Shown here piece after piece: positions 6,303 to 11,574 of a stretch of 11,574 nt of DNA; the stretch's first letter is position 1, and every line of letters starts with the position of its first letter. Position numbers and translations under genes: made by a program. The DNA is from Bacteroidaceae bacterium (GTDB lineage Bacteria > Bacteroidota > Bacteroidia > Bacteroidales > Bacteroidaceae). Location: the NCBI GenBank assembly GCA_900768625.1, contig CAAGDO010000093.1, forward strand, positions 1 through 11,574. The letters are read 5' to 3'. The notes below the pieces were generated by a model. That model was not told the origin of the DNA. It worked only from the letters and a program-made list of their open reading frames with translations, and made no database searches.

Positions 6303-7573
6303 TCAATCTACTCTTTTAACCCTACACATTGAACCGTTTTGAGCATGCTTTCTCTGAAGGTTTAGGAAGGTAAGTTGTCGTCCTAATTGCGATGGTGATC
6401 CTGATAGCAAACTTTGGCTGAATCGTTGCTGGAGTTCTGCATAGATGTCTGTTGCTGTAAGTCATCCTGCATCTGGGTCTTCATCAGATACTGCAGGAGC
6501 AAAAACTTGAAGGAATGCTTCGTGGAGGGCTGATGATTTGTAATAGAGTCGGTTGTGCTTTTGCGCAGCTTCTTCATCGTGTTTGTTTAGATAGCAGGCC
6601 TTTCCCTCTTCCAATTCTGTTTTGATTTGAGCGTAGAGTTGTTGATGGTCAATAGGAACATCACAGTCGATGGGGTTACCACTTCTTGACAGTAGAAGCT
6701 TGTGAGCCGCTTGGGTCAGTGAGTAATTCAGTCGTGTTGCTTGTGCCGATAAATGATGCAGTGCGTTGCATTGTTTCGAAACGGCTAGTTCTAGGGCGAC
6801 TTACGTTGAGGGAACTGAGTTGCATGAGGTTCTTCAGCTTGGCCATTTGTGCAGGGGAGTAGCGGTCAAACTCGTCGAGATTGATCAATGCGTAACGGCA
6901 GAGTGAAAATTCCAGTCCGAAGCGCGATGTGAGGTCAAATTTGTCGGTGAAGTAGTTGCTCAGTACTCTTGGTAGAAGAAGGCGGCAAAATGTACTTTTG
7001 TGCATGCCTTGTTCATGACTGATGAGTATCGGGGCTAATTGATTTGAAGGAGCATTTTCCCTATCGCTAGTTGTTACGGTTGGTTCCTCTTTGTCCTCTG
7101 TGTCAAGTTGTATGTCCTTTAGGCATGCTTGCTATTGTATTACCATTCCTCGCATCCTGCAACAGAAGACGCGTATCCATAGGGCATCGTCAGAGATACG
7201 TTTTGCAAGTGGGGTGAGTCGATCGGTTCCGTCACATGTGGGAAGGTGCGTGAAAAAATCATTGAGCGGATGATATTGTTTTAGGGTGAACGATTGTAAG
7301 ATGCGAGTTACGTCACGGTCCCAAGCTGGAATTCCTTTTTTGTGGAGTTGGAGTACGATGGTGTTGAGTCGCACGGGGGTGATAGGTCGGAATAGTTCTT
7401 TCCCGCCAACCCTATCGCAGATTTCAGCAGTTCCATCCACTACGTTGTAACGTAGATTGTAGTTATTCTGTAGGAAGTTTCGCACGTTGACTGTAGTGGC
7501 TTTCACTTGCCGTCCGTAGTTCTCCTGAGCGGAGGAGGTTGTCTTGTGGCTCGAAATGTTTTTTTGGGGGGGG
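6303..7573 (-). pseudogene. Decayed DUF3874/VapE-like P-loop ATPase
   Basis: Reading right to left, the conserved protein can be followed through several interruptions. The N-terminal part (QVKATTVNVRNFLQNNYNLR, then IPAWDRDVTRILQS) ends at a TAG at 7132-7134, inside MVIQ-stop-QACLKDI where homologues have Trp. The same frame continues to a P-loop (EQGMHKSTFCRLLLP, lysine at 6997-6999), a Walker B (LINLDEFD, about 6865-6888) and a FIGTSN sensor (ending 6736). Then the frame shifts near 6697-6703 (GSRRF expected) and again near 6673-6680. The last frame (IDCDVPIDHQQLYAQIK) meets a TGA at 6462-6464, again a likely Trp codon, and ends at 6303. Such proteins belong to the VirE/VapE primase-helicase-like family common on Bacteroides mobile elements. 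The N-terminus beyond 7573 is uncertain because of a homopolymer run. Clearly non-functional as a full-length protein. Confidence 0.85.
7559..7573 (-). repeat. C8A7 homopolymer run in the relic
   Basis: On the minus strand eight C are followed by seven A. The readable frame before the tract (ending SEKTFDAPPKK) differs from the frame after it (NISSHKTTSS...), so slippage here may be a further frameshift. Such a tract is also a common site of sequencing error or phase variation. Confidence 0.5.
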
Positions 7574-7890
7574 CGTCGAAGGTCTTTTCTGAGGGCTGAT
7601 GTTTCTCTCTGCTTTGGGATGTTTTAAGGGTAAATACAGCGGCTTCTAGGCCATTTTTTGTTTGGAGTGTGGCAAACACAGTGGCCGTAGCAGAGTAACG
7701 ATACGTACGAAGGCGAAAATACGCGAATTTGCGGCATGGCTGGCACTGCAGCGCATGGCTTTAATTTGGCCTATGCGTGCAGCAATTAAATGGAGGATTG
7801 CATTCATGGAGTTTAATTTTGGGGTATGGTTGTTTCCGATGTAAGTTCTATGCAGTGATGAGTACGCATATCAGGTGTTCATTTGTGGTG

Positions 7891-7922
7891 CAAAATTATG
7901 AAATTCTGTAATACGTTCCAAA
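7891..7922 (-). promoter_or_regulatory. Promoter of the decayed ATPase gene
   Basis: Read on the minus strand: TTTG (7922-7919), a 20-base spacer, then TAATTTTG (7898-7891), matching the Bacteroidetes consensus exactly. Transcription would start near 7885 and run into the relic. The promoter looks intact although the gene is not. Confidence 0.6.
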
Positions 7923-8037
7923 TCATTGTGTGGCAATATTCAATTATGAGATGTTTGGGGCGTTAAAAAATCCGTGAAATTAATTAATAGAAACGACACT
8001 TCTTTTTTAAAATGCTTTAAAATGTTAATTTGAAGAA

Positions 8038-8091
8038 ATGTCGGACAATCCGATTTTTTTTCATCATCTGACGAAGATGGTTGTCTGACAT
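8038..8091. repeat. 11-bp stem-loop
   Basis: Bases 8038-8048 (ATGTCGGACAA) pair with 8081-8091 (TTGTCTGACAT) with one G-U pair. The 32-base loop contains a T-run and a second small stem (ATCATC with GATGGT). It has no gene nearby to terminate and no T-run after it. Confidence 0.6.
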
Positions 8092-8177
8092 CGTGTTTGG
8101 GTGGTTCTAGTATGAGTCATGTCTGATTGAATTACGGAATAAAATAGCTTCTTTTCCAGTTTTTCCCTACAGGGAAT

Positions 8178-8218
8178 ACGGCAGAATTGCCTTCAGCCGT
8201 TAGGTTAAGCATGACGGC
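8178..8218. repeat. Alternative small stems (ACGGC/GCCGT)
   Basis: ACGGC (8178-8182) can pair with GCCGT (8196-8200), which can instead pair with ACGGC (8214-8218), the left foot of the strong hairpin 8214-8252. A third option is GGCA-GAAT-TGCC (8180-8191). The pairings exclude one another. Confidence 0.4.
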
Positions 8219-8252
8219 ACCCTGTCTTCTTTTTTTTAAGACAGGGTGCCGT
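8214..8252. terminator. Perfect 15-bp hairpin downstream of sodB
   Basis: ACGGCACCCTGTCTT (8214-8228) and AAGACAGGGTGCCGT (8238-8252) are exact reverse complements around a CTTTTTTTT loop. It lies about 150 bases past the sodB stop, so it likely ends that transcript. However, neither strand has a T-run after the stem (plus: AAAAAC; minus: CATGCTTAAC), so it is not canonical; it may act as a 3'-end protecting structure instead. Confidence 0.55.
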
Positions 8253-8404
8253 AAAAACTACAAAGGCTTTTGTGAAAATCCTATGGGTTGTCGTTCTAAA
8301 ACAAAAGGAATTTTGTCAAATTACTGAAAATCAGGTGTATTTTCGTTGTGCTGATGGATGAAGGATGACAGATGAAAGCAGTTGGGCGTGATTAACAGTG
8401 GGGG

Positions 8405-9010
8405 TCAGAAATAGTTTGCAGCAGGAGGTGGCAATAGTTTGCAACGTTCTTCCACTATCTGCCAGTTAAGAACTTTCCAGAAGGCTTCTACGTATTCAGT
8501 GCGTCGGTTCTGGTAGTCGAGGTAGTAGGCGTGTTCCCAAAGGTCAATGCATAGTAGTGCCTGTTCTCCGTCTTCAATGGGATTTCCTGCATTGCTTTTC
8601 GCGCGGATATGCATGTGTCCACTGTCATCGGCTGTTAGCCAAACCCATCCTGAGCCAAACAAACTGATGGCAGCTTGGCTGAATTGTTTGTTAAATTGCT
8701 CCATTGAGTCGAACGCTGTTTCCAATCTGTGTCTCATGTTGGCTGAGGGTTGATTGGGGTTGGGAGCAAGTTGCTCAAAGAAAAATAGATGATTCCATGC
8801 TTGTGCTGCATTGTTAAGTAATGCGCCTTCAGCCTCGCGGCAGATTTTCTCAAGGGGGTATGCTTCCATAGGGGTGTCTTTCACCATACGATTGACATTG
8901 TCGAGGTAGGTCGCAAGGTGTTTACCATGATGGAACGACAAGGTTGTGGCGCTCATGTTCGGTTCGAGAGCATGATGGTCAAAGGGCAGAGGTTGTAAGG
9001 TGTTAGTCAT
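8405..9010 (-). CDS. sodB: Superoxide dismutase, iron type
   Basis: Converts superoxide to hydrogen peroxide and oxygen in the cytoplasm, giving an anaerobe some aerotolerance. From the ATG at 9008-9010 it has 201 residues, the usual size. The four metal ligands are present: H27 (FHHGKH), H74 (AQAWNHLFFF), D156 and H160 (IDLWEHAYYLDYQNRR). Q70, four residues before H74, is the outer-sphere glutamine position of Fe-type enzymes; related Bacteroidales enzymes can be cambialistic, so use of Mn cannot be excluded. The glycine-rich LFGSGWVWL (118-126) is the conserved second-domain motif. The frame is open back to 9130, but the promoter at 9100-9131 lies inside that extension and would start transcription near 9094, so the added 40 residues cannot be made from it. 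Monocistronic. Confidence 0.95.
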   Translation of the reverse strand: MTNTLQPLPFDHHALEPNMSATTLSFHHGKHLATYLDNVNRMVKDTPMEAYPLEKICREAEGALLNNAAQAWNHLFFFEQLAPNPNQPSANMRHRLETAFDSMEQFNKQFSQAAISLFGSGWVWLTADDSGHMHIRAKSNAGNPIEDGEQALLCIDLWEHAYYLDYQNRRTEYVEAFWKVLNWQIVEERCKLLPPPAANYF

Positions 9011-9099
9011 AAGTTCAGAGGGGTTACGGGGTGATTGATTGGGTGAAATTTCTCTTACTAGTAGCAATCCGTGGCTGTGCGGCAGATTGGTCTGTATCA

Positions 9100-9131
9100 C
9101 AAATGTACGGCTTTTGCGCAAATAGTGCAAA
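9100..9131 (-). promoter_or_regulatory. Promoter of sodB
   Basis: Read on the minus strand: TTTG (9131-9128), a 20-base spacer and TACATTTG (9107-9100), an exact match to the Bacteroidetes consensus. It predicts a start near 9094 and a leader of about 85 bases, and it fixes the translation start of sodB at 9010. Confidence 0.8.
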
Positions 9132-9481
9132 TCTTTAAGGGGGACTTGGGCGAAAAATGACCTATTTTATGTGTTTGTAAGATTTTTTGCATCGGAATGT
9201 GAGGCTGGTAAGTAATAAGTGCATGAAGAAAGACGTATGTTGTTGGTTTTACGATAGAGTGCTCTTGTTAAAGGCGTAAATACTATTATATTAATGAAGT
9301 ATTATTATGGTAGATGTATTAAATAGTTTGATACCAACATACTATCACCAATAGGAGTTTCGCACGAAATGCTCTTGCTACAGTGTTTACTCATTGTAAA
9401 CGCAGTTTTATTTGTGGCTTTTCAAATCGGCTAGCCTGGATTGGGCAGAACATGATTGGTTTTAATACAAAATGGGTAACT

Positions 9482-9499
9482 ATATATACTAGTATATAT
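9482..9499. repeat. 18-bp AT palindrome
   Basis: ATATATACTAGTATATAT is a perfect palindrome. It lies far from any start codon; it could be a protein-binding site but may be a chance product of the AT-rich sequence. Confidence 0.5.
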
Positions 9500-9899
9500 G
9501 AAAATATTTTGATATTTAAAACTGAAAATCGATAATAAGTCTTCAAAATTGAGTGATAGTTGTATCCATTGCTGATTATACGAGTTCTATATACCTTGAT
9601 TTATAGTACCAAACATCATAGATGCTTACAATTTGTAAGTCCATGCAAAGGTCACTTTTTCATAACCTCTTAGTGAAGAAAAGCGCGAGACTCCCTTTAT
9701 TTACAAGCATTTCAAGCAAATGTTGACAGATTTTTGTGGGCAGTAGTGATATATTTAGTATCAAGTGAGATTAGCATATGTGTTCAGGTGTATTCATGTG
9801 GTTTGAAAAAAGTTTATCAATTAGTAGTTATAAGTGATAGCGATAATACTAAAATACATCGTTAAGGAAGTACACGAGGCGATGACAGAAAATCTCTTG

Positions 9900-9925
9900 A
9901 TGAAGTAAAAGACTTCGTGTTTTTT
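9900..9925 (+). terminator. Terminator-like hairpin without a gene
   Basis: A 7-bp stem (9900-9906 with 9912-9918, one G-U pair) over the loop AAAAG is followed by G and TTTTTT (9920-9925). It reads rightwards, although no plus-strand gene is seen in the preceding 4 kb, which hints at an unrecognised small transcript. Confidence 0.5.
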
Positions 9926-9998
9926 CAAGGTTGTATTGTCTTGAAATTGACTAGATGTGTGTCGGAGGTTAATCCTGCAGAAGCGTATTTTAGCTAAT

Positions 9999-10024
9999 TA
10001 GCCATCGCTTGTTGGCGATGGCTA
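9999..10024. terminator. 10-bp hairpin after the VWA gene
   Basis: TAGCCATCGC (9999-10008) pairs perfectly with GCGATGGCTA (10015-10024) over TTGTTG. It lies 64 bases past the stop of the minus-strand VWA gene and is probably its transcription end. ATTTTAGC (9987-9994) offers an alternative partner for GCTAAAAT (10021-10028). The minus-strand exit is AT-rich without a strong T-run. Confidence 0.6.
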
Positions 10025-10087
10025 AAATTGGAACTTTAGAGGGAGTGGTCGAAGTGGTCAGTAGTGTATAGTTTTATATTAATCGGT

Positions 10088-11574
10088 CTATCGCATGATT
10101 TCGTTGATGGCATAGATTCTTTCAAACTGCTTTGTCCAATGATTTTCGGCAATGCCAATTTGAAGGCCTAGCCATCTGGTTCCGCATTGTTGTAATCGTT
10201 CCATTTCGGTGAGGTAGTTTTTTTCGGGTATTGGGATACGGAAGTCAGAAATCCATAATACGTCAGCTCCTCGATAGATGGGGACGGATTTTAAAAGACG
10301 GAATGTCTCGTCGAGCATGTGGCGTGCATCTGTGTTTCCATGTGCCCGTTCTTGGAAGAAGTTGAGCAGTTGAGTGCGGTCATTCATCACGTCGATAGGG
10401 CGGGCTTGCACAGAAAATGCAATCAGATAGCATGCGCGGTGTTGTGAATGACACAAATCGGTTAATCGCATGCATAGCGACAAGGCTATCTGTTCGGCTA
10501 CCCCTTGCATGCTTCCGCTTGTGTCTACACACACAACCATGGGACCGTGTTTGATAGCTTGATGTGTACGAAGTGAACGACTTGGGTGGTTTGATTGGCT
10601 TTCGTAGAGAAAAGTTTGCAGACGGCAGGAGATGTATTTCTTGAAGAAGATGTCCTCTGTAGCCTCATCTGTGTACATGGCCATTTCTTGTGGAAGCAAA
10701 GAGTTGATGTCGTTACCCATACTAATGCCTACGATGTCGGATTTGGAAGCGTGTTCCATTTCCATACATCCTCCGCTTGAAGTGCGTATGCGGTTAGTTC
10801 CTTCGTCATTGGCGCGGCGGCCCATGTCATTGGCGACGTCTATTAGTATGGGATAGTGGTTTTGTAAGTTTGCTACTCGACGCATTCGTTCGTATTCCAC
10901 AGTGTTCCATCTTCCGCCCATTAGCATCCATATTTGTCGAAATAGGTTATCGTGCTCATTGTGCTCAATTTTGTATTTTAGTGCATATTCCAAATTGTTA
11001 CGGATCAAGCGGTCTTCTATCGATTTCTGACTTTCTATGAAATCGTTGATTTCGTTTTCAAGCTGCTTTTGGGCCATTTTTTCCCATTCGTCAAGTAAAC
11101 GGTTCCATAAGGCTTTGAAACTGTAGATATTCACTTGGTTGAGTGGACTGGTTGCATGAGTGATGTCTCTAAATTCTTTATTGTAGAAATTGCTCATAAA
11201 GCCCATATCATCGTATTTTTGTTCCATTTCGTTTACCACTTCCTTCCATTTTTCTAGGCACATGGTGGGTGTCCAAAATCGGCGCATGCGGATAGTTGCA
11301 AATTCTGCATCATGACGGCGTATGCGAAAGGATGTCTTTTGCTCATAAAAGAGCAAAAAATGATGGAGGGTGTCTTTTAGCACGAGGCTACTCGTATGGT
11401 CTTCTTTCAGTTTCTTCCTTATTTCTTGGCGTTCAAGCAAGTCCGCTATATATGCCACAATAGGATGCGCTTTCGTAATGTTGGAAAGCGATTCCATCTT
11501 TGCGTTGTTAAGACGTTGGTCTATCAGTTTTCGACAAACTCGTAAATCGTCGGTTAATGTTTTCAAAGGGGGTG
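10088..11574 (-). CDS. ViaA-like VWA domain protein, 5' end at window edge
   Basis: About 492 residues from a TTG at 11564-11566; the frame stays open to the window edge, so the true start may lie just outside, or at the ATG 11495-11497. The C-terminal third is a von Willebrand A domain with a complete MIDAS: D348-T-S350-G-S352 (VCVDTSGSM), T412 (HGNTD) and D441 (LWISDF). Before it, GNDINSLLPQEMAMY (284-298) and the following helix resemble the region preceding the VWA domain in E. coli ViaA (483 residues). The N-terminal half is helical and charged. ViaA-type proteins work with a MoxR-type AAA+ ATPase (RavA) as a chaperone-like complex, in E. coli linked to respiratory complexes and aminoglycoside sensitivity. 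The partner gene would be expected just upstream, beyond the right edge. No signal peptide or membrane segment is visible, so it is cytoplasmic. Confidence 0.85.
   Translation of the reverse strand, partial: PPLKTLTDDLRVCRKLIDQRLNNAKMESLSNITKAHPIVAYIADLLERQEIRKKLKEDHTSSLVLKDTLHHFLLFYEQKTSFRIRRHDAEFATIRMRRFWTPTMCLEKWKEVVNEMEQKYDDMGFMSNFYNKEFRDITHATSPLNQVNIYSFKALWNRLLDEWEKMAQKQLENEINDFIESQKSIEDRLIRNNLEYALKYKIEHNEHDNLFRQIWMLMGGRWNTVEYERMRRVANLQNHYPILIDVANDMGRRANDEGTNRIRTSSGGCMEMEHASKSDIVGISMGNDINSLLPQEMAMYTDEATEDIFFKKYISCRLQTFLYESQSNHPSRSLRTHQAIKHGPMVVCVDTSGSMQGVAEQIALSLCMRLTDLCHSQHRACYLIAFSVQARPIDVMNDRTQLLNFFQERAHGNTDARHMLDETFRLLKSVPIYRGADVLWISDFRIPIPEKNYLTEMERLQQCGTRWLGLQIGIAENHWTKQFERIYAINEIMR

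Larger units (their letters stand above)
7574..8404. other. Gene-free region upstream of the relic
   Basis: Between the homopolymer run and the promoter at 7891-7922 should lie the start of the decayed gene. A minus-strand frame starting with the ATG at about 7804-7806 reads 53 codons and stops before 7640; another frame contributes NGLEAAVFTLKTS just before the tract, so the N-terminus is probably also broken. Right of 7922 nothing codes. The inverted repeats at 8038-8091, 8178-8218 and 8214-8252 are listed separately. A direct repeat TTTAAAATG occurs twice near 8006-8024. Confidence 0.45.
9011..10087. other. Gene-free region between sodB and the VWA gene
   Basis: Apart from the sodB leader and promoter (9011-9131) I see no gene. 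The stretch is AT-rich with many stops in all frames. It contains a small hairpin GTTTAC-TCATT-GTAAAC (9385-9401), an 18-bp palindrome (9482-9499), a terminator-like element (9900-9925) and a hairpin after the VWA gene (9999-10024). The motif TTTTCAAATCGGC near 9420 looks slightly like a tRNA T-arm, but there is no cloverleaf. Confidence 0.5.

Noticed and set aside
6031..6306. 91-codon minus-strand frame
   Set aside because: No recognisable domain, and it overlaps the 3' end of the decayed ATPase gene in another frame.
6303..7573. Stop codon reassignment instead of pseudogene
   Set aside because: Both TAG and TGA interrupt the frame, single-base frameshifts are present as well, and neighbouring genes use ordinary codons with both stops as terminators.
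7640..7850. Possible zinc-ribbon or transposase remnant on the minus strand (CQPC and CYGHCVC in two different frames)
   Set aside because: The cysteine pairs lie in different frames and the spacing fits no family I can name; more likely chance or the broken N-terminus of the relic.
9011..9130. Upstream extension of the superoxide dismutase frame by 40 residues
   Set aside because: The consensus promoter at 9100-9131 lies within it and would start transcription at about 9094; the family begins at the ATG 9008-9010.
9410..9440. tRNA-like T-arm motif (TTTTCAAATCGGC)
   Set aside because: No acceptor or anticodon stem can be formed around it.
1..11574. CRISPR array or tandem repeat cluster
   Set aside because: No regularly spaced direct repeats were found; the only repeats are hairpins and short palindromes.

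Overview
The window reads as a chromosomal segment of a Bacteroidales bacterium, probably Prevotella-like. The reasons are the protein families (a Bacteroidetes-type AMP nucleosidase and HolA, an HsdR-N-domain orphan, a ViaA-like VWA protein, a Fe-type superoxide dismutase and a relic of a DUF3874-type ATPase), start codons without Shine-Dalgarno sequences, and several promoters of the Bacteroidetes form TTTG-N19..21-TAnnTTTG. Genus-level placement is inference.

Layout. 1-599: no recognisable gene. 600-1058 (-): stand-alone HsdR-N/PD-(D/E)XK domain protein. 1178-1208: consensus promoter for the amn-holA operon (1397-2176 and 2189-3235, +), closed by a strong intrinsic terminator at 3294-3332. 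3333-4903: about 1.6 kb without a gene, but with hairpins and a good promoter (4492-4523) that may drive a structured RNA or a long leader. 4904-5470 (+): small XRE-type regulator with a palindrome just upstream. 5471-6302: gene-free apart from a perfect 34-bp palindromic terminator. 6303-7573 (-): decayed DUF3874/VapE-like P-loop ATPase gene with two nonsense codons and at least two frameshifts; its presumed promoter (7891-7922) is still intact. 7574-8404: no gene, several strong inverted repeats. 8405-9010 (-): iron-type superoxide dismutase with a consensus promoter at 9100-9131. 9011-10087: no gene, two hairpins. 10088 to the right edge (-): ViaA-like VWA protein, 5' end at or just beyond the window.

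Functionally this is housekeeping (purine salvage, clamp loading, superoxide defence, a MoxR/VWA chaperone partner) around one regulator and one mobile-element relic. Only about 43% of the bases lie in intact genes, very low for a bacterium. I found no tRNA, rRNA, CRISPR array or complete insertion sequence. I see no convincing new multi-gene system; the best leads are non-coding: the possible RNA starting near 4530 and the hairpin-rich gaps.
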